64,000 nucleotides of DNA, from positions 1,178,001 to 1,242,000 of the forward strand of contig JASGIS010000001.1 of NCBI GenBank assembly GCA_047601745.1, written 5' to 3'. The notes beneath the pieces were generated by a model. The model was given only the letters and a program-made list of their open reading frames with translations. It was not told where the DNA came from and did not search any database. A program made the position numbers and the translations under genes. This DNA comes from JAKPAM01 sp047601745 (GTDB taxonomy: Bacteria > Pseudomonadota > Gammaproteobacteria > Burkholderiales > Burkholderiaceae_E). Shown here piece by piece: positions 35,658 to 44,397 of this stretch. Within the stretch, counting starts at the first letter, position 1. Each line of letters begins with the position of its first letter.

Positions 35658-36596
35658 ATGAAGATTCGCGAGATCGCGACCGGTTTGCAATTCCCCGAAG
35701 GACCGGTCGCGCTGGATGACGGCTCGCTGCTGGTCGTCGAGATCGCGCGCGGCACGCTCACGCGCATCAAGCCCGACGGCAAGACCACCGTCATCGCCGA
35801 ACTGGGCGGCGGTCCCAATGGCGCCGCGATCGGCCCGGACGGCCACGTCTACGTGTGCAACAACGGCGGCTTTCGCTGGCACCGCCACGGCGACATGCTG
35901 CTGCCGATCGGCCAGGCCGACGACTACGCGGGCGGGCGCATCGAACGCGTCGATCTGTCGACCGGCCGCTTCGAGCGCGTCTACGACGGCTTCGAGGGCC
36001 TCGATGGACAGGCGCACACGCTGCGCGGCCCCAACGATCTGGTGTTCGACGGCGACGGCGGCTTCTGGTTCACCGACCTGGGCAAGGCGCGACGGCGCGA
36101 GACCGATCGCGGCGGCATCTACTACGGGCGCGCCGACGGGTCGCCGCTGATCGAGGTCGCGCATCCGGTGACGACGCCCAACGGCATCGGCCTGTCGCCC
36201 GACGGCAAGACCGTCTACTTCGCCGAGACCGAGGGCGCGCGCCTATGGGCGCTGGACGTCACCGGCCCCGGCCAGGTCACCCGCCATCCGTTTCCTTCGC
36301 CCAACGGCAGCCGGCTGGTGGGCCAGCCCGGCGGCCCGCCGCTGCAGCGCTTCGATTCGCTGGCCGTCGACAGCGAGGGACACATCCTGGTCGCCACGCT
36401 GATGCACGGCGGCATCACCCGCTTCTCGCCGGACGGCCGGCACTGCGTGTTCACCGCGATGCCCGACGCCTTCACGACGAACCTGTGTTTCGGCGGCCGC
36501 GACCTGTGCACGCTGTACGTCACGCTGTCGGGCAAAGGCAGCGTGATCGCCATCGATGAATGGCCGGTGCCCGGCCTGAGATTGCACCACCAGTGA
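35658..36596 (+). CDS. SMP-30/gluconolactonase family protein
   Basis: A 312-residue six-bladed beta-propeller of the SMP-30/gluconolactonase/LRE family, metal-dependent lactonases. Seen are LQFPEGPVALDDGSLLVVEI with the metal Glu, GGGPNGAAIGPDGHVYVCNNGG, LRGPNDLVFDGDGGFWFTDLGK with the metal Asn, TTPNGIGLSPDGKTVYFAET, and the repeat SPDG turns. No signal peptide is present. It is 13 bp upstream of a dienelactone hydrolase gene, so the two probably form an operon for hydrolysing a lactone or enol-lactone intermediate; the substrate is unknown. Confidence 0.88.
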   Translation: MKIREIATGLQFPEGPVALDDGSLLVVEIARGTLTRIKPDGKTTVIAELGGGPNGAAIGPDGHVYVCNNGGFRWHRHGDMLLPIGQADDYAGGRIERVDLSTGRFERVYDGFEGLDGQAHTLRGPNDLVFDGDGGFWFTDLGKARRRETDRGGIYYGRADGSPLIEVAHPVTTPNGIGLSPDGKTVYFAETEGARLWALDVTGPGQVTRHPFPSPNGSRLVGQPGGPPLQRFDSLAVDSEGHILVATLMHGGITRFSPDGRHCVFTAMPDAFTTNLCFGGRDLCTLYVTLSGKGSVIAIDEWPVPGLRLHHQ

Positions 36597-36609
36597 AAGG
36601 AGCCTCGAC

Positions 36610-37278
36610 ATGAGCCAGTGGATCGAACTGACGGCCGCCGACGGCCATCGTTTCAAGGCCTGGGAAGCCAAGCCCTCCGGCACGCCCCGCGGCGCATTGA
36701 TCGTCGCTCCCGAGATCTTCGGCATCAACAGCCATATCCGCGCGGTGGCCGACGGCTACGCGGCCGACGGTTACCTGACGGTCGCGCCGGCGCTTTTCGA
36801 CCGTGCTCGACGCGATTTCGAAACCGGCTACGAACAGGCCGACATCGACGCCGGCATCGCCGTGATGCAGAAGCTCGACAACGAGAACGCGCTGCTCGAC
36901 CTGCAGGCGGTGGCCGAGCATCTGCGCCCGGCCGGCAAGCTGGGGATCGTCGGCTACTGCTGGGGCGGCACGCTGGCCTGGCTGAGCGCCGCCCGCCTGC
37001 CCGGCCTGTCGGCCGCCATCGCGTACTACGGCGGCGGCATTCCCGGGCTGATCGGCCTGAAACCGGCATGCCCGACGATCTGCCATTTCGGTGAGCGGGA
37101 CACGCACCCGAGTCTCGAACAGGCCAAGGCGGTCGCCGCCGCCCACCCCGAGGTCGTCAGCCATTTCTATGCGGCCGGCCACGGCTTCAACTGCGACCAA
37201 CGCGGCAGCTACGACGCCGAGGCCGCGCGCCTGGCCCGCACGCGCACGCTGGCGCACCTGGCCGCGCACGTCGGCTGA
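36610..37278 (+). CDS. Dienelactone hydrolase family protein
   Basis: A 222-residue alpha/beta hydrolase of the dienelactone hydrolase family. The catalytic triad is visible: nucleophile Cys117 in GYCWGGT, the Asp in FGERDTHP and the His in YAAGHGFNCDQRGSY; Glu35 of APEIFGIN is the usual gate residue. Such enzymes open dienelactone to maleylacetate in chloroaromatic breakdown or hydrolyse other esters. An AAGGAG lies upstream of ATG 36610. It follows the SMP-30 gene by 13 bp. Confidence 0.92.
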   Translation: MSQWIELTAADGHRFKAWEAKPSGTPRGALIVAPEIFGINSHIRAVADGYAADGYLTVAPALFDRARRDFETGYEQADIDAGIAVMQKLDNENALLDLQAVAEHLRPAGKLGIVGYCWGGTLAWLSAARLPGLSAAIAYYGGGIPGLIGLKPACPTICHFGERDTHPSLEQAKAVAAAHPEVVSHFYAAGHGFNCDQRGSYDAEAARLARTRTLAHLAAHVG

Positions 37279-37312
37279 CGGGCCACGGTCCGTCGCTCAC
37301 CGCCCGCCCGCC

Positions 37313-37336
37313 GATCCCGATCCCGATCCCGATCCC
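37313..37336 (+). repeat. Short GATCCC tandem repeat
   Basis: Four copies of GATCCC lie in the 155-bp gap after the dienelactone hydrolase gene, followed by looser CCCGACACC-type repeats to about 37370. No gene or regulatory role is evident. Confidence 0.75.
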
Positions 37337-37433
37337 GAAGCCCGACACCGACACCCGCCCCCGACACCCGCTCGCTGATCCCGACGCCCGGACCGCTCGC
37401 CGGCGGCCCGGTCCCCCTTCCAGGAGAGTCCCG

Positions 37434-38702
37434 ATGCCCGCCTCACCCGATCCGACCGTTTCCCCGCCCGCCGGCGGCACCCCCGATGACGGCGACCTCG
37501 CCGTCGCGCCGCCGCCCGCCCACGCCGTCCTGCCGGCCGCGCTGCTCGGCCAGCACGCGGAGATGACGGCATGGCGGCGCGATCTGCACGCCAACCCGGA
37601 ACTGGGTTTCGAGGAGACGCGCACCGCCCAGCTCGTCGCGCAGCGGCTCGAGAGTTTCGGCTACGAAGTCCACCGCGGCATCGGCAAGACCGGCGTCGTC
37701 GGCGTGCTGCGCAACGGCACGTCGACGCGCTCGATCGGGCTGCGCGCCGACATGGACGCGCTGCCGATCGCCGAAGCCAACGCGTTCGGGCACCGATCGA
37801 TCCGCGAGGGCCGCATGCACGCCTGCGGCCATGACGGCCACACTGCGATGCTGCTCGGTGCCGCCAAGTACCTGGCCCGCACCCGCGCGTTCGACGGCAT
37901 CGTCAACCTGATCTTCCAGCCCGCCGAAGAAGGGCTCGGCGGCGCCGTCGCGATGATCGAGGACGGCCTGTTCCGGCGTTTTCCGTGCGACACCGTGTTC
38001 GCGATGCACAACCGGCCCAAGCTGCCGGTCGGCCGCTTCGCCGTGCGCGCGGGCGCCGCGATGGCCGGCGGTGCGTTCTTCGACATCCACGTCACCGGCG
38101 TCGGTGCGCACGGCGCGCGGCCCGAGACCGGCATCGACGCCTTGATGGTCGGCGCGCACATCGCCACCGCGCTGCAGATGGTCGTCTCGCGCAACGTACC
38201 GCCGGTCGACACCGCAGTGCTGTCGATCACGCAGTTCCACGCCGGCGACGCGTACAACGTGATCCCGCAGACCGCGGTGCTGCGCGGCACCGTACGCGCG
38301 TTCCGTACCGACCTGATGCAGCGGATCGAAACGTTGATGCGCCGTACGATCGAGCACGTCGCTCAAGGCCTCGGAGCGACCGCCAGCCTGGACTTCCGGA
38401 TCAACTTCGCGCCGGTCGTCAACGACGCCGAACAGGCCGACTTCGCCGCCGCGGTCTGCGCCGAACTGGTCGGCGCCGAGAACGTCGAGCGCAACCCGCC
38501 GCTGATCATGGGATCCGAGGATTTTTCGTTCATGCTGAACGAGGTGCCCGGCTGCTACCTGAACATCGGCAACGGCGACGTCGAGGGCGCGTGCGAAGTG
38601 CACAACCCGATGTACGACTTCAACGACCAGGCGCTGCCGCTGGGCGCGGCGTTCTTCGTGCGGGCGGTCGAGAAGAAGCTGGCGGTGAACGCCGGGGCCT
38701 GA
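37434..38702 (+). CDS. M20 family amidohydrolase (hippurate/aminoacylase type)
   Basis: A 422-residue zinc amidohydrolase of the M20D group, which includes hippurate hydrolases, N-acyl amino acid amidohydrolases and IAA-amino acid hydrolases. After a 40-residue Pro/Ala-rich start come WRRDLHANPELGFEETRTA, LRADMDALPI, the metal Cys/His pair in MHACGHDGHTAM, the catalytic Glu in FQPAEEGLGG, a lid-domain stretch THFTGVGAHGARPE-like (HVTGVGAHGARPETG), and the final metal ligands near MGSEDFSFM. AGGAG precedes ATG 37434. The substrate is not evident from neighbours. Confidence 0.9.
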   Translation: MPASPDPTVSPPAGGTPDDGDLAVAPPPAHAVLPAALLGQHAEMTAWRRDLHANPELGFEETRTAQLVAQRLESFGYEVHRGIGKTGVVGVLRNGTSTRSIGLRADMDALPIAEANAFGHRSIREGRMHACGHDGHTAMLLGAAKYLARTRAFDGIVNLIFQPAEEGLGGAVAMIEDGLFRRFPCDTVFAMHNRPKLPVGRFAVRAGAAMAGGAFFDIHVTGVGAHGARPETGIDALMVGAHIATALQMVVSRNVPPVDTAVLSITQFHAGDAYNVIPQTAVLRGTVRAFRTDLMQRIETLMRRTIEHVAQGLGATASLDFRINFAPVVNDAEQADFAAAVCAELVGAENVERNPPLIMGSEDFSFMLNEVPGCYLNIGNGDVEGACEVHNPMYDFNDQALPLGAAFFVRAVEKKLAVNAGA

Positions 38703-38819
38703 GCGCCGCGGAGCCGGCGCTCTGCCTGCAGACGCCGATCCGGGCGGCCGGCCAACCGGCGGGCCCAAGCGGCCGGCTCAACCGGTCGCCACCGGCGGGC
38801 CGCCTCCCGGCGCAGCCGC

Positions 38820-40088
38820 TCAGCCGAAGCCGGCGCGGCGGCCGGGAAGACGGGAACGCGGGGCGGTCGCCGTGTCCTGCAATCCCTCGACCGGCTGAGC
38901 GGTCGCGGCAGGCATGGCCAGCGACGCGGGCACGGACGACGACGGCAGCAGGACTTCGGGCTGCCTGCCGACCAGGTCGGCGTCCGGCTGCAGGCGCTTC
39001 CAGGTCGCCAGAGCCAGCCGGTGATAGCCGACGAACAGCGCGGCCAGCGCCCAGAACATCGCATAGTCCGGCACGTCCAGCCGCCAGCCCGCCACGCCGA
39101 CGAGCCCGCACAGCAGGCAGCCGACCTGCAGCACCGGGACCGCTCGGCTCACCGGCACCCCCAGCGCCACCAGCAGGTGATGCATGTGACGGCGATCCGG
39201 CGTCATCGGCGTCACCCCGGCCGCCAGCCGCCTCAGGATGCAGGAGAACAGGTCGAACACCGGCACCGCGATGATCCAGCCGACCGCCGCCGCCGGCATC
39301 CCGAACTCCCCGTAATTGGCCACGATATGCACGCAAAGGGCCGATATCGTGAACCCCAGCATCATGCTGCCGCCATCGCCCAGGAACAGCGCGGCGCGCG
39401 CCCGCCAGGGGAGCCGCTGGTTGAACATCAGGAACCCGAGCGTCGCGCCCAGCAGGATCGCGATCGCCTTGGCCATCGCGAACGCCTCGGTCACCAGGAT
39501 GGCCCTCGCGCCGGCCCCCTGCGTTCCGACGTCCTGGGCGACCCAGACGAAACTCAGCATCAGCCAGAACAACGCGCACGCCACGACGCCGCCCGCCATG
39601 CCGTCGAGCCCGTCGGTCATGTTGATCGCGTTGGTCAGCGCCGCCATCCCCAGGATCGTGAAGGGTAGCGCGAGCATGCCCAGCGACAATTCGAACGGCC
39701 CCAGCGAATAGCCGAGCGAGCGCAGGGTCCAGCCGGCCGAGACCGTGATCAGCATCGCCGCGACGATCTGCACCGCGAGCCGGAACCGCGCGCGGATCGG
39801 ATAGCGGTCATCGGCGAAGGCGATCGCGAACACCATCGCCGCAGCCGCCCACAATTGCCAGGCCGGGGGATCCCACAGGTGCAACAGCGACACCATGATC
39901 AGCGTCGCGCAGACGATCATCAAGCCGCCGGCCAGCGGCACCTGGCCCGTATGCCATTTGCGCCAGTTCGGTTTGTCCAGCCAGCCGATCGCCGTGACCA
40001 GGCGCTTGACGGGAAACGCGAGCAGCAATGTCAGGCCGAGCGCGACCAGCCCTAAAACGAGCAAGGTCCCGTAAGAGACTACATCCAT
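38820..40088 (-). CDS. WecA/MraY-type polyprenyl-phosphate sugar-1-phosphate transferase
   Basis: A polytopic inner-membrane enzyme (about ten helices) that starts lipid-linked glycan synthesis by moving a HexNAc-1-phosphate (in WecA, GlcNAc-1-P) from its UDP-sugar to undecaprenyl phosphate. Key motifs are the AFADDRYPI-like Asp pair, NAINMTDGLDGMAGG with the catalytic Asp, the FLGDGGSMMLGF loop, and the basic cytosolic TPDRRHMHHLL. A 90-residue hydrophilic C-terminal tail follows. It is divergent from the polysaccharide run and probably supplies its first step. I leave the symbol blank because the sugar is not certain. Confidence 0.9.
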   Translation of the reverse strand: MDVVSYGTLLVLGLVALGLTLLLAFPVKRLVTAIGWLDKPNWRKWHTGQVPLAGGLMIVCATLIMVSLLHLWDPPAWQLWAAAAMVFAIAFADDRYPIRARFRLAVQIVAAMLITVSAGWTLRSLGYSLGPFELSLGMLALPFTILGMAALTNAINMTDGLDGMAGGVVACALFWLMLSFVWVAQDVGTQGAGARAILVTEAFAMAKAIAILLGATLGFLMFNQRLPWRARAALFLGDGGSMMLGFTISALCVHIVANYGEFGMPAAAVGWIIAVPVFDLFSCILRRLAAGVTPMTPDRRHMHHLLVALGVPVSRAVPVLQVGCLLCGLVGVAGWRLDVPDYAMFWALAALFVGYHRLALATWKRLQPDADLVGRQPEVLLPSSSVPASLAMPAATAQPVEGLQDTATAPRSRLPGRRAGFG

Positions 40089-40515
40089 GAAACCGCCCGT
40101 CTCGTCATTGCCATCGGTTCGTCGTTCGCCGCGTCACGACAAAATGTCACAAATCGTTACCTGAAAGGTACGCGCGATCGCGGACACCGACCGAGCGTTA
40201 GGCGACACATGAACAGCTAAAATCGACGACCTGCCATGATTCACGCAGTGTGAGTGGACGGTTTCGCTCAGTATTTACAGAAACTTCTGGTCGAAAGCCT
40301 GTCAGGCGCAACAGCCGGTCGATGTGTCTCGTCGTGCGGCCGGCTGGGCGCCAAACTATATATCAAAGGGTGGTAGACACTTTCGTGCGAAACCGCACGC
40401 CGCCGGTCGGATCATCGCAATCCGCAAAGGATCCGACAGCCATACGAAATCCGCGGCCGTCCATGATTCCCATCGCCTGCGACGCCGATCGCCTGCACGC
40501 AGTCGGCGGTTCGTC

Positions 40516-40557
40516 GCCGGCCATGCCGTCCAAGCCATCGGTCGTGTCGACGGCATT
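40516..40557 (-). pseudogene. WecA/MraY motif fragment
   Basis: A minus frame reads NAVDTTDGLDGMAG, matching the catalytic motif of WecA/MraY-type transferases (the intact gene next door has NAINMTDGLDGMAG). The DNA differs from the neighbour at many third positions, so it is not a fresh copy. No further homology is visible on either side. It looks like the last trace of a second transferase gene. Confidence 0.4.
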
Positions 40558-40725
40558 CGTCGGGACCCTCTGCCGCACGTCCGGGCAGCGTGTCTTGCAT
40601 CAGATTCCGACAAATGGAACGCGGCTCGGCGCGGCGGCACGCGCTCCGGCCGTTCCCGGACGGGGCGGTACCATGGCAAGCAGGATAGTTCCATGTCTGT
40701 CAGTCGACACTAACGAAGCGCATCG

Positions 40726-40749
40726 CCGGCGTGACTTGGTTCACGCCGG
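40726..40749. promoter_or_regulatory. Perfect 9-bp inverted repeat upstream of the polysaccharide run
   Basis: CCGGCGTGA - CTTGGT - TCACGCCGG, a perfect palindrome with a 6-nt centre, lies 57 bp before the start codon of the Wzc-like gene. It could be an operator for a dimeric repressor/activator or an mRNA leader hairpin. It lacks a U-run, so a simple terminator is less likely. Confidence 0.45.
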
Positions 40750-40806
40750 AAACAATGCCGATTCACCTATCATCGCCTTGCAACACCCTCCCCACACCAC
40801 TTATCC

Positions 40807-43026
40807 ATGAATTCGCCCTCGACGCGTCCTCGTTCCGTTTTGTCGGCGGCCGCCCCCCAGCGCGATCTGTTTCAGATGGCTCGGGCGACGACCCCCACCT
40901 TGATCCGGCTGTGGCGGATGCTGCTTCTGCGCAAGGTGATGATCCTGAGCGTCGCGGCATTGGTGACGCTGGCCGCCGTGTTCATCGTGTCTCGATTGAC
41001 ACCGATCTACCGGGCCGCCGCGACGGTCCTGATCGAAACGAACAAGAACAAGGTCGTTTCGATCGACGAGGTCTACAACGGGCTGTCCAGCAATCGCGAG
41101 TATTTCCAGACGCAGGTCGACTTCCTGCGCTCTCGCGAGGTCGCGATGCGCGTCATCCGGCAACTGAATCTGACCGAGAATCCCGAGTTCGATCCTCGTC
41201 AGCAACACTCCTGGCTGAGTGCGATATGGCCGTTCTCCGGGTCGGGCCAGGAGATGACGCAGACGGCCGTCGACGCTGCCGTGTTCAGCCGTTTCCAGCG
41301 GCAATTGAGCGTCAGCCAGATGCGGATGAGCCAATTGATCGAGGTGGCATTCGAGTCCCCGGACCCCGAGCTGGCCGGCAAGGTCGCCAACGCGGTCGCT
41401 GACCAGTACATCCGGGCCGATCTCGATGCCCGCTTCGACATGACGCAGAAGGCCAATACCTGGCTGACGGAACGTCTGTCGGTACTGAAAGACAAACTCG
41501 ATCAGTCCGAGAAGGCGCTTCAGGCGTATCGCGACGAATCCGGTATCGTCGAGGGCCGCAACACCACCCCCGGCCTGGCGGGCCGCCAGCTCGAAGAACT
41601 GCAGCAACGCCTGGTCCAGGCGAAGGTCGCTCGCCAGCAGGCCGAGCAGGTCTACAACCAGGTCCGCGGCAACTCGCCCAATCGTTACCAGGTACCGGCG
41701 GTCTTCAACAACCCGACCGTCGCCCGCGCGCGCGACATCGAGACCGCGGCCAATGCGCGCCTCGCCGAGATCGCTCAGAAGGTCGGAACCGCCCACCCGC
41801 AGTACCAGGCCGCTCAGAACGAACTGAGCAATGCCCGCCAGAACACGCAGCGCCAATCCGAGGCGGTCATCGCATCGATAGCCAAGGATTACGAAGTGGC
41901 TCTCGCGACCGAGCGAGCACTCGACGATTCGCTGAACAAGGCGCGCGGATCGTTGCAGGTCTTCAACCGGAAAGAGATCCAGCTCGACGCGCTGGACCGC
42001 GAAGCGGCGAGCAATCGCCAGATCTATCAGACATTCCTCTCGCGCACCAAGGAAACCGGCGCCACGGCCGACTTCCTGACGCCGATCGCGCGCATCATCG
42101 ATCCGGCCGTCACGCCGTTGAAGCCGGCCAAACCGCCCAAGCCGCAACTCGTGCTGCTGGGTGCGCTGGTCGGCCTGCTGCTGGGTACCGTCATCGCTTC
42201 CATTCGCGAGCGGATGACCCACGTGATCCGCTCGTCGGACGAGGTGCAGACGCTGCTCGAGCGCCCGCTGCTGGCAGCGCTGCCCCTGCTCGCCAGCGAC
42301 CAGCGAGAACGCGCGAATTTCGTGCAGATCGATCACCCCGGTTCGCTCTACGCGGAATCGATCCGGACGGTGCTGACCGAGGTTCAGTTGGCGACCACCG
42401 GCCAGACGAATCCGATCATCGCATTCACCTCGACGCTGCCCGGCGAAGGCAAATCGACATTAGCGATCAATTTCGCGCTCGAGCAAGCGCGGACCAAGCG
42501 CGTACTGCTGATCGATCTGGATCTTCGTCGACCGACGGTGGCCAGCAAGCTCGGCCTGCAGCGCGACACGAACGGTGCCGCCGATCTGCTCGCCGGGCGC
42601 GCCGACCTGAACCAGTGCATCTTGCGTGTGGAATCGTTGAAGCTGTCGGTCATGCCGGCCGGCAAGATCAGACTCAATGCGCATGAACTGATCTCGGGTC
42701 CGCGCTTCGCCGATATGCTGGCCACGCTCCAGAAATCGTTCGACATGATCGTGATCGACACGCCACCGATGCAGGTGGTATCCGACGTACTGCTGATCGC
42801 AACGCGTTGCTCGGGCTGCGTCTACGTCGTCAAGTCCGGCGACACCCCCGTTCCGCTGATCCGGCGCAGCCTCGACCGCCTGGAGATCGGAGGCACCCAA
42901 GTGTTCGGTGTGGTGCTCAACGCGCACGACTACAAGCGCGCCGGCCGCTACTACGGCGAGTACTCGGCCTTCACGAAATACGGGTACGAAAGCACGTACA
43001 AGAGCCCCGGTGTCACTGCCCAGTGA
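40807..43026 (+). CDS. Wzc-type polysaccharide co-polymerase and tyrosine autokinase
   Basis: A 739-residue inner-membrane protein that controls chain length and export of extracellular or capsular polysaccharide. First helix about 45-65 (VMILSVAALVTLAAVFIV), a Wzz-type periplasmic domain with long coiled coils (about 180-410), a Pro-rich motif PLKPAKPPKPQ before the second helix, then a cytosolic BY-kinase domain: Walker A LPGEGKST (Lys549), Walker A' LLIDLDLRRP and Walker B MIVIDTPP. The C-terminus has the Tyr cluster YYGEYSAFTKYGYESTY, the autophosphorylation sites. It is the first gene of the long co-directional run. Confidence 0.94.
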   Translation: MNSPSTRPRSVLSAAAPQRDLFQMARATTPTLIRLWRMLLLRKVMILSVAALVTLAAVFIVSRLTPIYRAAATVLIETNKNKVVSIDEVYNGLSSNREYFQTQVDFLRSREVAMRVIRQLNLTENPEFDPRQQHSWLSAIWPFSGSGQEMTQTAVDAAVFSRFQRQLSVSQMRMSQLIEVAFESPDPELAGKVANAVADQYIRADLDARFDMTQKANTWLTERLSVLKDKLDQSEKALQAYRDESGIVEGRNTTPGLAGRQLEELQQRLVQAKVARQQAEQVYNQVRGNSPNRYQVPAVFNNPTVARARDIETAANARLAEIAQKVGTAHPQYQAAQNELSNARQNTQRQSEAVIASIAKDYEVALATERALDDSLNKARGSLQVFNRKEIQLDALDREAASNRQIYQTFLSRTKETGATADFLTPIARIIDPAVTPLKPAKPPKPQLVLLGALVGLLLGTVIASIRERMTHVIRSSDEVQTLLERPLLAALPLLASDQRERANFVQIDHPGSLYAESIRTVLTEVQLATTGQTNPIIAFTSTLPGEGKSTLAINFALEQARTKRVLLIDLDLRRPTVASKLGLQRDTNGAADLLAGRADLNQCILRVESLKLSVMPAGKIRLNAHELISGPRFADMLATLQKSFDMIVIDTPPMQVVSDVLLIATRCSGCVYVVKSGDTPVPLIRRSLDRLEIGGTQVFGVVLNAHDYKRAGRYYGEYSAFTKYGYESTYKSPGVTAQ

Positions 43027-43054
43027 TTCTCGCGGCGCATAACGAAGATCCTCG

Positions 43055-44389
43055 ATGACCATGATTTCCTCTCCGGATTCGTTGAAACAGGACGTCATAC
43101 GGAAATTCTCGGATCGAGAGTCCGTGATCGGCATCCTCGGCCTCGGATACGTCGGACTGCCGTTGATGCTGCGGTTCTCCAGCGTCGGCTTCAAGGTCCT
43201 GGGCTTCGACATCGACCCCGACAAGGTCGAGACCCTCAACGCCGGCCGCAGCTACATCGAGCACATTAGATCGGACACGCTGGCCGCCGCCCGGGCGCAG
43301 GGCTTCGAGGCGACCACCGACATGCAGCGGGCCAGCGAGGTCGACGCGCTGATCATTTGCGTGCCGACCCCGTTGAATGCGCACCGCGAGCCCGATCTGA
43401 GCTTCGTCATCAACACCGTCGATGCGATCGTGCCGTTCCTGCGGCCGGGCCAGATCATGTCGCTCGAAAGCACCACTTACCCCGGAACGACGGACGAGGA
43501 GCTGCTGCCGCGCATCCAGAGCCGCCCCGGCCTCGAAGTCGGCAAGAACTTCTTCCTGGTGTTCTCGCCCGAGCGCGAAGACCCCGGCAATCCGAACTTC
43601 GAAACGCGTACGATTCCAAAGATCTGCGGCGGACACACGCCGGCCTGTCTGGAGGTCGGCCTGGCGCTGTACGGCCAGGCGATCGATAAGGTGGTACCCG
43701 TCAGTTCGACACGCGCCGCGGAGATGACCAAGCTGCTGGAAAATATCCACCGCTCCGTCAACATCGGCCTGGTCAACGAGATGAAGATCGTCGCGGATCG
43801 CATGGGCATCGACATCCATGAAGTGATCCGGGCCGCCGCGACCAAACCCTTCGGCTTCGTCCCTTATTTCCCGGGCCCGGGGCTGGGCGGCCACTGCATT
43901 CCGATCGATCCGTTCTATCTGACCTGGAAAGCGCGCGAATACGGGCTGAACACCCGGTTCATCGAACTCGCCGGCGAGATCAACCACTCGATGCCGCATT
44001 GGGTGATCAGCAAAGTCAGCGACGCTCTCAATGACCGGCGAAAATCCCTGCGCGGAAGTCGTGTCCTGGTATTGGGCATCGCCTACAAGAAGAACGTCGA
44101 TGACATGCGCGAATCGCCTGCCGTCGAACTGATGGAGCTGCTGCGCGAGAAGGGAGCGGAAGTCGCCTACTCGGATCCGCACGTGCCGGTCTTTCCGAAG
44201 ATGCGCGAACATCGCTTCGATCTGCGCAGCGTGGAGTTGACGCCCCAGTCGTTGGCGACATTCGATGTCGTGCTGCTCGCCACCGACCATGCACGTTTCG
44301 ACTACGACATGATCCGACGGCGTTCGACGCTCATCGTCGACACCCGCGGCGTCTACCTCGAACCCGCCGAGAATGTCGTGAAAGCTTGA
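43055..44389 (+). CDS. wbpA: UDP-N-acetylglucosamine 6-dehydrogenase (WbpA-like)
   Basis: A 444-residue NAD-dependent nucleotide-sugar dehydrogenase of the UDP-HexNAc type. The N-terminal Rossmann motif is GILGLGYVGLPL, the middle domain carries the catalytic Cys281 in GLGGHCIPIDPFYL, and the C-terminal domain holds VLGIAYKKNVDDMRESPA. It oxidises C6 of UDP-GlcNAc (or UDP-GalNAc; sequence alone does not decide) to the uronic acid. The order wbpA-wbpB-wbpD-wbpE that follows argues for the WbpA role. It starts 28 bp after the Wzc-like gene. Confidence 0.9.
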   Translation: MTMISSPDSLKQDVIRKFSDRESVIGILGLGYVGLPLMLRFSSVGFKVLGFDIDPDKVETLNAGRSYIEHIRSDTLAAARAQGFEATTDMQRASEVDALIICVPTPLNAHREPDLSFVINTVDAIVPFLRPGQIMSLESTTYPGTTDEELLPRIQSRPGLEVGKNFFLVFSPEREDPGNPNFETRTIPKICGGHTPACLEVGLALYGQAIDKVVPVSSTRAAEMTKLLENIHRSVNIGLVNEMKIVADRMGIDIHEVIRAAATKPFGFVPYFPGPGLGGHCIPIDPFYLTWKAREYGLNTRFIELAGEINHSMPHWVISKVSDALNDRRKSLRGSRVLVLGIAYKKNVDDMRESPAVELMELLREKGAEVAYSDPHVPVFPKMREHRFDLRSVELTPQSLATFDVVLLATDHARFDYDMIRRRSTLIVDTRGVYLEPAENVVKA

Positions 44390-44397
44390 GGCCCGCC

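Larger units (their letters stand above)
40089..40806. other. Long regulatory region of the polysaccharide locus
   Basis: A 718-bp gap between the divergent WecA-like gene and the Wzc-like gene. It is less GC-rich than the coding DNA, with AT patches such as ACTATATATCAAAGG near 40355. It holds a WecA-motif fragment and a perfect 9-bp inverted repeat, both listed separately. The start codons of both flanking genes face out, so their promoters and any long leader must lie here. I could not pick a -35/-10 pair with confidence. Confidence 0.55.
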
